Shown: piece after piece, positions 48,771-60,368 of the stretch
Layout of the letters: each line of letters begins with the position of its first letter
Position numbering within the stretch: position 1 is the stretch's first letter
Source of the DNA: Chlorops oryzae
Taxonomy: Eukaryota > Arthropoda > Insecta > Diptera > Chloropidae
NCBI GenBank assembly: GCA_020466095.1
Contig: CM035807.1
Coordinates: 9,484,697-9,548,696, forward strand
Reading direction: 5' to 3'
DNA: 64,000 nucleotides
Program-made: the position numbers and the translations under genes
Notes under the pieces: model-generated
Databases searched by the model: none
Told to the model about the DNA's origin: nothing
Seen by the model: the letters and a program-made list of their open reading frames with translations, nothing else

Positions 48771-49818
48771 AAAATGGAAAAAAAGGAATTTCGTGATTTG
48801 ATAAAATACTGTTTTCTGAAGGGAAAAAATACAGTGGAAGCAAAAACTTGGCTTGATAATGAGTTTCCGGACTCTGCCCCAGGAAAATCAACAATAATTG
48901 ATTGGTATGCAAAATTCAAGCGTGGTGAAATGAGCACGGATGACGGTGAACGCAGTGGACGCCCGAAAGAGGTGGTTACCGACGAAAACATCAAAAAAAT
49001 TCAAAAATGATTTTGAATGACCGTAAAATGAAGTTGATCGAGATAGAAGAGGCCTTAAAGATATCAAAGGAACGTGTTGGTCATATCATTCATCAATATT
49101 TGGATATGAAAAAGCTCTGTGCAAAATGGGTGCCGCGCGAGCTCACATTTGACCAAAAACAACAACGTGTTGATGATTCTGAGCGGTGTTTGCAGCTGTT
49201 AACTCGCAATACACCCGAGTTTTTGCGTCGATATGTGACAATGGATGAAACATGGCTCTATCACTACACTCCTGAGTCCAATCGACAGTCGGCTGAGTGG
49301 ACAGCGATCGGTGAACCGTCTCCGAAGCGTGGAAAGACTCAAAAGTCCGCTGGCAAAGTAAAGGCCTCTGTTTTTTGGGATGGGCATGGAATAATTTTTA
49401 TCGATTATCTTGAGAAGGGAAAAACCATCAACAGTGACTATTATATGTCGTTATTGGAGCGTTTGAAGGTCGAAATCGCGGCAAAACGGCCCCATATGAA
49501 GAAGAAAAAAGTGTTGTTCCACCAAGACAACGCACCGTGCCACAAGTCATTGAGAACGATGGCAAAAATTCATGAATTAGGCTTCGAATTGCTTCCCCAC
49601 CCACCGTATTCTCCAGATCTGGCCCCAGCGACTTTTTCTTGTTCTCAGACCTCAAAAGGATGCTCGCAGGGAAAAAATTTTGCTGCAATGAAGAGGTGAT
49701 CGCCGAAACTGAGGCCTATTTTGAGGCAAAATCGAAGGAGTACTACCAAAATGGTATCAAAAAATTGGAAGGTCGTTATAATCGTTGTATCGCTCTTGAA
49801 GGGAACTATGTTGAATAA
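48771..49818 (+). pseudogene. Mariner transposase pseudogene (two 1-nt frameshifts)
   Basis: Starts MEKKEFRDLIKY, with a paired helix-turn-helix N-terminus (SGRPKEVVTDENIKK). Frame 1 stops near 49008 after a 1-nt loss at about 48999-49004. Frame 2 carries WVPREL, MDETW (first catalytic Asp) and FHQDNAPCH (second Asp), and is shifted again by a 1-nt loss at about 49625 in the run after SPDL. The third catalytic Asp (D34D spacing, APSD region) survives in the next frame, which runs to RCIALEGNYVE and TAA at 49816-49818. Length matches the family (about 348 residues). The protein would cut and paste mariner DNA at TA, but this copy cannot make a full product. Sequence is close to Himar1, so it is fairly young. 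Confidence 0.92.
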
Positions 49819-49857
49819 TAAAAACGAATTTTGACAAAAAATGTGTTTTTCTTTGTT

Positions 49858-49884
49858 AGACCGGGGACTTATCAGCCAACCTGT
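49858..49884 (-). repeat. Right terminal inverted repeat of mariner
   Basis: 27 bp with the irritans-group sequence GGTTGGCTGATAAGTCCC on the minus strand. It is the transposase binding and cleavage site, followed by TA at 49885-49886. Confidence 0.92.
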
Positions 49885-49896
49885 TATATAGAGGCC

Positions 49897-50090
49897 TAAT
49901 TTAGAGAGAAATCGACACAGAACAAGAATGTTTTACAAGCAACGCCCAGTAGTTCGCTCTGTGTCGTCTGTAAAGAAAACATTCAGAAGATTTTCAGTTG
50001 TGTGATTTCTGATCAATTTTTTTTATTTTTTTATTTTTTTTTTTAATTTTTGATTTCTGTTTAGACAAAATTTTATCTGATTTCAGTTGT
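49897..50090 (+). repeat. Direct repeat of the mariner upstream segment
   Basis: Imperfect copy of 48567-48765. Shared pieces are TTTAGAGAGAAATC, a CAAC...AGT.GT block, ACATTCAGAAGATTTTCA, CTGATCAA followed by a T-rich run, and CAAAATTTTAT. It has extra T runs. It is either the remains of a second, tandem mariner or duplicated host sequence around the insertion. Confidence 0.65.
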
Positions 50091-51344
50091 GATTTTATGC
50101 TTGGTTTATGATTTTTTTGTTACATTCTGTTTCGTGTGCTATAAACAGGAAAATTCTTATTTGGCCATCTGTTTTATAATGCGATGCAATTTTCCAGCTC
50201 ATTTCGCTTTGGATTCTTGGAATTATTTAGAGAAGAGAAACTTTTGCTTAATTAATTCGATTATTATTGTTATTTTGGGGGAGATAATTTGTTTCTTTTT
50301 AATTGATAATTATCATGAAATTATTAAAATTTTTTATTATTTGAAACATTTTTGTGTGATTTGCCTTTTGTTGGAGGACAAGAAAAATTTTTAACAGGAA
50401 ACACAGTGTTGTGTTACACTGTTCAACACAAAAAAAAATAACGGAGTTCTGACAACGGTTTATGGTAGAGGAGACCAAAAATAAGGATGCGTTTTGAAAG
50501 TTTACGTCTGAATTTTTTTTTAGGGCGGCTCAAAGTTTTTCCCCCTTGGCCTATTCTTGTAGCATATCGGCATATGAAACTATGTCCTCCTTACGTCTGA
50601 GGTATGTGGTGTGTTCAGTAAAGTTGTTGGAAATATCAAGACAAATAATTTTGTGGAACATATTAACCCTCTAACTACCATAAATAAGGCCCATTTTGTG
50701 ACATTTTTTTTTAAATACAAAAACCCCCCCTCAATGGGGGTGGGGAGCGTTAAAATATTCTACGAAAATGTGCGCCATAAAATTTTACTATAGGTCTCCG
50801 AACACTTCGGAAAGTAAAACTCAACACAAACACTGCCAAACACTCAAAATTGGAAGTGCTTTTAAAGGGTTAATTTCGCTATTATAATAAGTTAGTACGG
50901 AAAAGTCTACCAAAACAAAATTTTTTTCCATTACTTTCTATGAAGAAACAATTCTACATCAAATTTCACTATAGGTCACCAAACATGAAAAAAATTGCAA
51001 ATAGTTCGCTTTGATGCCTTAGGTAATATCTTAGACCCTTGGCGAAAATTTCGGGGTACAGTCAACTCAGTTTTCCCCCTAGAGCTGCCTGTTATTATTT
51101 AGAAAATTTTTATAGCGGGCTAATAGGTTTGTAATGCCCGGTACTTGCCAAGGAACGGTTTTTGAGAGTAGTATAAATGAATTCCTCAGATATATTTGTG
51201 ACAGCGAACCCACAACCGGACTCTATAGAGGGATTTTTTCTTCCAACAAAACTACTAATTTGATTGGGATGTTGCTAAGCCAACCTTCAGAAGTCTGCCA
51301 GATGTCATTGTTTAAATCAAATACACTGCATCAGACCCTTAAAA

Positions 51345-51550
51345 TCAGATTAGGTTAGTGTGGCTGCCACCAAGAATGATACACTAAGGCACCAAATGGC
51401 CCGTTGTGATACCAGGAATAATGGGAAAACAAAGAAAACAGTAAATGAAAAAACGACACAAACATCGACGACCTCAGGTGGGAGTTGAACCCAGAGCCTC
51501 TCACTTCGTAAATTGGCTTCACAGCCAACTACGGTACACAGGCCGATGAT
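51345..51550 (-). mobile_element. tRNA-derived SINE candidate (minus strand)
   Basis: On the minus strand a perfect pol III B box (GGTTCAACTCC, 51481-51491) lies downstream of an A-box-like TAGTTGGCTGTG (about 51522-51533) at tRNA spacing. T-arm pairing is 4 of 5 and a 7-bp acceptor can be drawn with mismatches, so the head (51474-51547) is a tRNA pseudogene at best. The anticodon arm is degenerate. Roughly 130 bp of unrelated tail follow, ending near CCACACTAACCTAATC, a word also found at 44174. This layout is typical of a SINE. No target duplication was identified. Confidence 0.45.
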
Positions 51551-51880
51551 CTGACCCTTGCTCTAGACTAAATCAGTAGAAGAGTAGAAGAGAAAAGAAA
51601 TTGGGTTATTTTATATCCATTAAGGTTTGTTGAAATCTCAAAGAAGAATGTATACCGCCATCAAGAATCATGAAATATTCCGAACGTTCGATCTTAAGGC
51701 TCCTCTCACTCCAAACTTCCGCAGAAGATGGCACTGAGTTGTGACAAATATCCAATAAAATTATATTTTTTTTTTTGTCTACCAATAAAGAGGAGAATTC
51801 CTTACCGATGATTATTTTGTTGTATCCCCATTTCGCCGAATGATTAATTTTTGTGTCATCTCATTCTGACTTTCTACGCT

Positions 51881-51928
51881 CTAATCAAATATTAATTAAA
51901 AAACTTTTTTCTATTGATTTCCTTCCAG
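51881..51928 (+). other. Splice acceptor upstream of Calx 5' UTR
   Basis: The fly branch-point consensus CTAAT (51881-51885), a T-rich tract and TTTCCTTCCAG ending at 51928. The next exon would start at 51929 and run without another good splice signal into the Calx ATG. Confidence 0.6.
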
Positions 51929-52958
51929 TTTCATTAATAACGTCGCAAATCAAATTCATCGTCTTCGAAGCAGAAATGGTCAAATTGTGAAACTTTATTG
52001 TTAAAATCAACGAATATTTTCTACCTTATCAACTTTATCGCAACGCACCCGAATCATCGAAGTATCAAAAGTCGAAATAAATAAAAAAAAAAAAACAAAA
52101 AAAAAAACAAAATTGGTTGAACAGAGAAGCGCGACACAAAGCACTTTTCGGAAATAAGAGAAAATTTATTGAACGCAAAAAAAAAAAAAACTATCCACAT
52201 CGTATACCACTAGCTTAAAGCCAAATGCCATCATCAAAAATAATATTTTATACCTCAGAGCACGGTTAAGGCAAGTCGTCACGTCACACCCATCACCCAA
52301 AATAGAGCTTGGTTCATACGAAATAACAAAGGAAAAGAATCGCACTTTAAGGCAACTTCAATAGAAAACAGAGCAAAAGGAAAAAAGTTCAATTCAATTA
52401 AACACATCACCCGATCCGATCATATAAGCACAATTGGAAAAAGTGAAATTGCAATTTCGCAAAATTAAGGAAATAAATCATTTTTTTTTTTTAAATCATA
52501 ACAATCCGCCATTAAAAGCTGCCATTGGCACGCACCGGAATCGAACACAAACGCACGCACGCACCCGCTTCAAAACCGTCCGCCTTTGAATAGCAAACAC
52601 ACACACATAAGCATACATACACTTCACTCACAGCTTTTTAATGCAACGTCCTGAGCAATAAAATTGATATATATATATACAAATAAAGGAAAATTTCAAA
52701 CATTCAAAAAAAATAAAAAATAAAAAAAAACAATTCAAAAACGCTTAAATTACCTCAAGACACACGTGCCAATCCTGCAAAACCGTTTGCAAATCAAACG
52801 CCATTCATATGCCCACTAAGCCTAAGACCATTCGCAAAGGCACGAATACCTCACCATCGATTCGCTCCGCTCCGCTCTGTTCCGCTCTGTTCCGGTCTGA
52901 GCCGCTTCGAATCAACGTTCGGTTGGTCTTAAAAACGAAGTCAAAGTAGCGCTACAAA
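51929..52958 (+). other. Calx: Probable Calx 5' UTR
   Basis: A-rich leader of about 1 kb with several poly-A and CA tracts and several upstream ATGs with very short frames, which may limit translation. The last 100 bp are C/T and G-rich (TCCGCTCCGCTCTGTTCCG repeats at 52863-52900), so a second, proximal promoter could also lie here; I see no clean Inr/DPE pair. The start context CTACAAAATG is good for flies. Confidence 0.5.
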
Positions 52959-54706
52959 ATGACTCAAAACCGCTGCCTGACGATTGAATTTTTATTTGAA
53001 TTTGTGCTTGTGGCACTGTTATCCTTGGCGGGCACAACAACGCTCACACTTGCGGCGCCAACAACAACAGCAACCGATTATTCAGTTGAACCGCAATCAT
53101 CACCCTTGAACGGCTCGACGAATGCTGCGCATGATGAGACACGATGTGTCGATGGCCTATTACTGCCAGTGTGGGAGCCGCAGGATAATCTCTCGCTTGG
53201 TGATCGTATTTCTCGGGGAATGATCTATTTCTTTGCGATGGTCTATCTATTCATTGGCGTTTCGATAGTCTCGGATCGCTTTATGGCGGCCATCGAAGTT
53301 ATAACTTCGAAGGAAAAGGAAGTGGTTATCAAAAAGAAGAACGGTGAGCGACAGATCGTTGTGGTGCGTGTCTGGAATGAAACGGTGGCAAATTTAACGC
53401 TCATGGCCCTGGGCTCGAGTGCTCCAGAGATTTTGCTATCGGTGATTGAAATGTTTGCAAAAGATTTTGAGGCCGGTGATCTGGGCCCAGGCACAATTGT
53501 TGGCTCAGCCGCGTATAATCTCTTCGTCATTATTGCGATTTGTATTGTCGTCATACCCAATGGAGAGTCGCGTAAGATTAAGCATTTGCGTGTGTTCTTC
53601 GTGACGGCGACATGGTCAGTTTTCGCCTATATTTGGCTTTATCTAATACTGGCACAGATAACACCCGGCCGCATCGAAGTGTGGGAGGGTCTACTCACGT
53701 TTATGTTCTTCCCAGCCACTGTGCTGACCGCCTATATTGCCGATAGGCGTTTACTTATCTATAAGTATCTGGATAAGAACTATCGTATGAACAAGCGTGG
53801 CGTTATTGTGAGCGCCGAGGGTGATCCCACATTAGAGATGAACCAGAAGGACGAAGGATTGAAGAAGCTCGGCGACGGTGACGAAGTTCGTGATTTCGAT
53901 GAGGCGCGTCGACAGTATATAACGCTGTTAAAAGATCTGCGCAAGAAATATCCGCAAATGAATTTGGAACAATTGGAAGCGATGGCACAGGAGCAAATGA
54001 TAAATCGCGGTCCGAAATCGCGTGCATTCTATCGGATACAGGCGACACGACGTATGGTCGGCAGCGGTAATATTTTGCGGAAAATTCAAGAACGTGCCCA
54101 GAGTGATCTGAGCGAAGTGAAGGCACAATTGCAACGCGCCGATGGCGATGACGATGACGATATGGATGCTGCTGTCCGTTTATGCTTCGAACCGGGTCAC
54201 TATACGGTCATGGAGAGTTGTGGTGAATTCGAATTGCGCGTTGTCCGTTTGGGCGATTTATCCGGTTATACGACCGTTGAATATCATACCGAAGATGGTT
54301 CGGCTGAGGCGGGAAGTGATTATGTTGGTAAGAAGGGGATTCTCAATTTTCCGCCCGGCGTGGACGAGCAACGCTTTAAAGTTGAAATCATCGACGATGA
54401 TGTATTCGAGCAGGATGAGCATTTCTATGTACGACTTTTGAATCCCTCAGAGCCAGCTGTACTAGTTCAACCGAGAGTGGCCACTGTCATGATTTTAGAT
54501 GATGATCACGCTGGTATATTCGCTTTTGCACAGAAAGATCATGAGCTTGTTGAATCGATTGGTACATATGAATTAAGATTACAACGATTTTCGGGTGCGC
54601 GCGGCAGAGTTGCGATACCATACTGGACGGAGGACGGTACGGCCAAGGCTGCCAAGGACTACGAAGAGACCCATGGAGAGATGGTCTTCGAGAATAACGA
54701 AACGGA
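52959..54706 (+). CDS. Calx: Na+/Ca2+ exchanger Calx, N-terminal coding exon (partial)
   Basis: 582 codons plus 2 nt of a sodium/calcium exchanger that expels Ca2+ across the plasma membrane in exchange for Na+ (3:1 in the family), for example in photoreceptors and muscle. An N-terminal hydrophobic segment (about residues 9-33) looks like a cleaved signal. A Thr/Ser-rich extracellular part and five membrane helices (about 87-110, 143-165, 178-200, 210-232 and 240-262) follow. The alpha-1 ion-binding repeat has GSSAPE at 152-157. A basic segment after helix 5 (RRLLIYKYLDKNYRMNKRG) corresponds to the XIP autoinhibitory region. The cytosolic loop carries calcium-binding domain 1 (about 400-516, acidic IIDDDVFEQDE from 477 and LDDDHAG from 513) and the beginning of domain 2. 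The exon closes in phase 2 at a donor GGA|GTGAGTATC (GT at 54707). The remaining domain 2, alpha-2 repeat and last helices must lie beyond 64000. Confidence 0.97.
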
Positions 54707-57700
54707 GTGAGTATCAAATGAAAGTAAAAAAAAAAAAAATACCCCTTTACATCAAATAGTATCATAGCAAATCTTTGAGTAGACGGTTGAGGGGTTTTTT
54801 TATTTTTGGAGGTATTTTACCACTATGTTAATTGCCTTGACCTCTCTCATTTAAACGCATTTTGTGGTTTCATCACTGCCGGGGCTGTGTTTCCGGTTTA
54901 GGTCATGCAATGCGCTTGCGGCTGACGGCGGTAATATGAAATTTGTTTACTTTGTAGGTATAATAAGCTAACGAGAGCCATTTAATTAAGAGGCTGCCGC
55001 TCGTCAGTGACTTTTGTTTCTCGTTTTATTGAGTAAATAAATAAAAGCGCTGCGAATTTGTAGCGTTCTTTTTAATTCATTCTCGGAAATGAAATCATTC
55101 TTTGGCTAGCATGGGCCAAAGCTCAAGCCCAAGTGTACTTCAATGGTTGTGCCTCTGAAGAGCCTCTTTTGCTTCAAGATGTTTCTTAATGATATTTACA
55201 AAGAAATGTAAATAATATGATACAAAGAACTCTTTTGGAATGTAGTATTTCCTCATGGCTGGAATTGTGAAAGCCTTAAGAGCTAATTGACTGTGATTTC
55301 ATCGTGGCTTTGTGAAGTTATTCGGCGGATTGTATTAATGATGATATTTGTTTTTTTTTTTTTCCTCCGAACTCATTTCGAGCCACATTATGGGTTTCGC
55401 ACGTGCCAAACGAAGACCAATGGACATAATATTTTTGATACGTTTTTCACTCGAAACTATTAAGCAAAATTAAAAGGATTAAAGAGAAACAAAAGAATCC
55501 TTTGAATGCCCTTCAGTTATGAAGAGGTCAGCTTACCTAAAAAGAGTGTACTCTGAAGCTACTCAATTTTATCATTATTCAAGTCAAAATTAATGCAGAT
55601 CTTTTATATCGATTATTATCTTATGAGAATTGACCTAGACCATTGAGTAGAGAATTAACGGTTTGATTGAACTGATCACAGTCATAGGACAATTTACCTC
55701 TAATATACCGCAGGAAGTCTAGGTGTTCACCTAGAAAGTTGAATGTTTGAGCGATTATTTTTCAATGACAGCTCAATGTTAAATAATTATTTTATAATAT
55801 TATTATTATATAATACCGTTTAAGGCAATAATGGTTGCCGATTAAAAGACTAGACAATAGTACTGACGCCATTACGTCAGCAGTCTCGACTCGACCAAAG
55901 ATTTCTGCGTGATTTCTGACATCAGTTAATAACATACCTCTAAGGCTTGGTTGGCGAAAAGTGTCAGTATGCCTTACTCTGAGTATCGACAAGATTTATG
56001 AATAATATTCATTCCACTCGTGCATTTTTCGTAGAATATTTTCATGAGTTTAGGATGGCTTTCCGAGTCGAACTTAAGGATAAGGCCTTTGGTATTTTTG
56101 TGACTAGTCGGCGATTGGTTGGAGAATAGTAGGAATTGCTTCAGGGTGTAAACAAGGCTATTTTAATGTTGTCTGAGTACAGTGGCAGCAAAAAGAGTAA
56201 TAAACATGTTAGCCTTAATAACTCTCCGGAGCATATTCGCCAATTGTACATTTATAAAAATAAAAAAAACAACAGCTGTGCTTTATTTTTATGGAGACAT
56301 AATTTTAATGAAGACATAAGTGACCAAATACGAGCTTTAATTTCTCTCAGAAAGAGCTCAGAAAATATATTATTGCTTGTTCTCTCTATTCCTTCAATAA
56401 AATTTCTAAGTCTTCGACATGAGCCTTCCAGTATATTTTGCAAAACTTCTTTCAGTGTCCTGTGCTCTAGATCCAAAATGGTATCAGTTCAGAGACTATG
56501 GGTAGATATTTCACTCTGATTTGATACAACATCTCCTCAAACCTGTATTACCTTTTTCATTCACCATCAACAATACTAGGAAAAACTATCCTTCAGTTCA
56601 CATCGTTCTAAGATTTATTACAAATTTCATAGCCTCTAACCATAACGATCAAACATTCGAAAAAGACATGAAAAAATCGAAAAAAATGAATCCCATAAAG
56701 CTAATCCATATTCTCCGTTCATTCAATTCATCCTTTGTTCGAGCAGTATGCCAAAGAAGAAACAAAAAACCAAAAACGCCCCGCCTCCTGTCAATTTCCG
56801 AATCCTATTTCGGCTCTCAAAGCCTTACATTCATCGAAACATAAATTTTAATATGCTTGCAATGCCAGTAAAACTCGTAATTAAGGGATTCTTATGAAAG
56901 GAACGACCAGAAACACTCTTATGAGCTCGCATTTATGCGTTGTTTTCACGTTGCCAGCACACAGCATAAAAGCGTAAGCACACCCATGCAGGCTTACACA
57001 GGCCGCGTACATACATACATACATACATACATACATGACCTACGTGCGAATATGTCGTAGTTTCTATGCAACGAGAATGTTTGTTTGCTTTTTATGCTCT
57101 TTCGCCTTTAGATCAGTTAGCGCTAAGCAACGGTCGGAAACCATAAAATTTGCCGAATGTCATGGGGATTTCAATTTGTTCCAATCGATACCATTGGCTA
57201 AGCACACACCAGGGTCTGACAATAGCGATGGTACCAAAACCGAAAAAACGAAAAAAACAAAAAAACAATTTTAAACAACAACACATTTTACCTCGTGCTC
57301 GTGTGCTACCTGTTCGTCTAGTACGATATTCTCTACCTAAAACGCTTTGAATTCAAGTGCATGTGTTACGTAGAAAATTTATGCACATATTCACTACTAG
57401 GTCGCCACTTAGGGCCTCCACCTCCATCACTCACATGCAAAAACAAACGAAAACAGCACACACACACACATACACTCGCACACAAACCATAACACATGTA
57501 TAGAGAGACGCTCGACTGTTCAGACATATTATCAAGCTGATGCATGGCGGGCACGACGGCCGTATGTGGTATCCCATTGAGCTAGTTGCTGCAGACAAAC
57601 CAAACAAATAAGCACATTGCCGCGCTGTCATTCAAACACTCGATTGCCAGTTAGGCTAGGCAAGGGTCTTCGAAACGGGCGTAGTTTTGTCGTATTCCGC

Positions 57701-58634
57701 CTGGTGAATATGGTGAATTTCGATGTTGCTGCTGCGGTCGAATTTCTTTACTTACCGCTTATGGTTTGACGTTGCTCATACGTTATGGTGGCCCGCCAAT
57801 ATTCGATGTGAATGCTAACGCGGATGTTTTTGGATCGCATTTAAGCTCATTTTTATAGAAGAGGTGGGAAAATTGCACATATTGCATATATATGCATACA
57901 AGCAGACACACCACACACGCATTAATAAATACTGATGAAGTGTGTCTCGGTGGGCCTGGGTGTTTGACATTGTTTTACACCGCTTTTAACGTTGCATTTT
58001 TGCGCTATGCTCTCACGATTCGAAGCGCACTCTAAGCACTTGTGAATGCTTTCCATTGTCAGCGAGCGAACCGAAAATGTAAAATCGTTTTAATATTTGG
58101 AAAATTTTTATTACCGACATATTGTGACAGCACAGCAGAACAGAGCACAACAGAGCAGAGCAGAGCAACAGCTCAGCAGAGTGAATGAACTTACGTTTGT
58201 GCGATTAGATGTGTTCATGTTTTCGCTAGTTTTATGCCCACTGTCAATTTGCGTACGTGTGTGTGTGCTTGTATGTGAAATCACACAAATCGTTAACATC
58301 GTTTTCATGATGTGGTTTCAGCGGTTGTGTTTTATTATATTTCATATTGTTTTCCTCATTGTGAGTTAATGCAATTATTTTCGATGTTTTTTTCTCTCTG
58401 TTCACATATATTTTGATTATTTTAATTAGTTGCAATTATTTAATGCGTTAATTACTTCACTGAGATTGTCCAATTAAATTTGGGTTTTCACAAAGTTTGT
58501 TAAAAAAAAAAAAATGGAAAATAATTTAAAATTTGAAATAAATAAAAAATAAACCGGCTGTATTCTCAAATTTCGAATGGACGAGTGAGAATTTTAGACT
58601 GAAATGGTTCTAACTAAGAACCTTAGAAATTTTA
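54707..58634 (+). other. Calx intron, first part; no exon seen
   Basis: Starts with the GTGAGT donor. AT-rich, with short domain-free frames, the longest being 56136-56519 and 56521-56844. Microsatellites: (ACAT)n at about 57010-57035, CA runs near 57460 and a CAGAG-rich run at 58128-58180. No further Calx exon was recognised. Confidence 0.6.
57010..57036. repeat. (ACAT)n microsatellite
   Basis: About seven ACAT units without interruption. Confidence 0.9.
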
Positions 58635-58865
58635 AAGGCTCATATTCTTTAACCTTGTTAAAGCTTTGTGAAGGTTTGAACTCTCAAATGGTAGTCTTCG
58701 AGAGAGTTTAAATATGGTTTATTATCTTTATATGAAAATTAAAAAAAAATTTAAATATAGCAAGAGCATTTGATTGAGTTAAACTGGCATGAAGACTAAA
58801 TCAATATATTCGTATGTTTAAATTTTCGAAGTTCTTAAACCGGGTAGAAAACCACGACCCTAAAT
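58635..58865 (+). repeat. Dispersed 230-bp repeat, copy 1 (inverted partner at 61996)
   Basis: Matches the minus strand of 61996-62226 at about 75-80%, with shared AAGGCTCATA, AAGGTTTGAACT/AAGGTTTAAACT, TAGTCTTC, GGTTTATTAT, CATGAAGACT, TTTAAA.TTTTCGAAG and ACGACCCTAAA. No open frame. The family is unidentified and its ends are not sharply defined. Confidence 0.7.
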
Positions 58866-59932
58866 CTGAATGTAATTTTCATTAGTGTCTACTCCATCCC
58901 ATCTATGAAAAAATCGTTCAAAATTTATATTTCCACGAAATAAAATCATCGACTCCATAACGAGAATTACTCAAAGTCAAATGAGATGAAGCCCCCATAG
59001 AGCAAAAAGTCATATCCTTTTAAGGATTTTGGTTGAAACCTTTTTCCTCATCACATTTATATAAACAGCCTCAATTTAGAATGCCAAAAAAAAAAATTCT
59101 CTACCTTTTTTTCCCTGTTAATGTAAATAAAGACTCGTCCCTAGTTAGAAGAAAATAACAAAAGTTATTAAAAACGCAAAGCAGAAAAGTCCTGATCCAA
59201 AAGTTGCTTAAAAAAATTTGTGAATCTTCATTGCGTGCTCTTTTTTTTTATTCTTTATCCATTCCGCAGAAATCACGCATTATCATCGTGGGTCCCATTA
59301 AATGTCCGCACTTTGGGTAAAACACAAAGCGTTGAGCTGCCCTTAAAACGACGACACTTAAGGGAGGCAAACAAAAAAAAGAAGACTGCCCTCGCATACA
59401 GAGTTATTTTCCATTTTCCTTCCCTTCATTCAAATAGAAAATGTTTCTTTTTGTGTTTGAAGCTGAAAAAGTTGCGTTTAAATTTTTATTTGTGCATACA
59501 TATATACACATTTATATAGGTATATATATTTTTTCTTTGAAGTACTAATTGTATTGTTCCATTTCTTGTTATTTATTTATTTTTTTCGGTAATCCTGTTT
59601 GCTTCTCGACAATTCTTGTCTGAAGAGTACTAATTTCGTTCTTTGTGTGTGTGGAGGAAAAAATGCCAACCAAAAAGCTTTAGAGAGCCCCTATTAAGAA
59701 AATGTAATTCGTTAGGCTTTTGTGTGCAGTTTTTTCTTTCTTTCTTTATTTTTGACGTCAATGAATAAAGACGTTCGAATTTCATAGCGATGCGGGATTA
59801 TTGTGAAATCGATTTTGAAAAATAATGGACTTTTTCGAGTTACAAAAAGGTTTTTATTTTTTTATTGAACCATTTAATTTGATTTTATTTTTGCTTTTCA
59901 ATAAGTAAGGCCTTAATTTTTTTGAAAACAAA
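58866..59932. other. Calx intron, middle part
   Basis: No gene recognised. AT-rich with poly-T and poly-A tracts. A 99-codon frame at 59220-59519 has no recognisable domain and no splice signal in a Calx-compatible phase that I can defend. Confidence 0.5.
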
Positions 59933-60368
59933 CACTAGCTTACAAGTAATTATTTTTGAAATGCTCAGGAGATATCAACGGATTTTTCGCATCAATATTG
60001 CCATTTGACGAGCAATTCTTTTTGCTATAGAAATAAAAGACGAAGGTAATTTAAGCTGAGGGTAAAAAAGGATTTTAGAAGAGTTTGTGAATTGGCGTTG
60101 ATATAAAAAAATTTTTTGTGATAATATTGCAGCAATTTCCAGCAGAACTCGACAATACATTACCCAATTATAACAAACTTTCTCTCAAATTAAATAAAAT
60201 TAACTCTTGTAATACTTTTTCTTACATAACTTTTAAATCGGTTGAGAAAATAATAATCCTTAGACCTTTAAACCAAAAAAAAAAAAAAAAAAAAAATAAT
60301 ATTTTTACAGAGAACTGCTAAAAATTTGTTCTTTCATCGGCATCGAAAAAACCGATCGCAAATTAAAA

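Larger units (their letters stand above)
48567..49886 (+). mobile_element. Irritans-group (Himar1-like) mariner relic, left inverted repeat not found
   Basis: A mariner transposase pseudogene followed by a right terminal inverted repeat at 49858-49884. Read inwards from the minus strand this contains GGTTGGCTGATAAGTCCC, the Himar1-type end, and TA follows it. On the left I find a 5'-leader-like segment (48567-48765) but no matching inverted repeat. The same leader-like segment recurs just beyond the right end (about 49897-50090). The left end has probably been lost or rearranged. Confidence 0.85.
14656..51928 (+). other. Presumed large intron upstream of Calx, packed with mobile elements
   Basis: If the 12980 promoter belongs to Calx, this 37-kb stretch is its first intron. 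It runs from GTAAGT to a strong acceptor (CTAAT at 51881, pyrimidine tract, CCTTCCAG ending 51928). I find no host exon inside. The contents that can be resolved are listed separately. The parts without any listed feature (14656-15420, 15673-17216, 17809-19994, 21034-22975, 23152-25220, 25560-28283, 28683-29387, 29567-29755, 30048-32031, 32970-36002, 36494-37446, 37613-38586, 39518-41068, 43551-45731, 46135-47450, 47742-48566 and 50091-51344) hold AT-rich sequence, homopolymer runs and short domain-free frames. At 34677 a lone TACAGTCAAACATCCG looks like one end of a pogo/Tigger-type repeat without its partner. Confidence 0.35.

Noticed and set aside
56136..56844. Adjacent 127- and 107-codon plus-strand frames
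   Set aside because: No domain, AT-biased composition, an overlapping antisense frame, and position within the presumed Calx intron.
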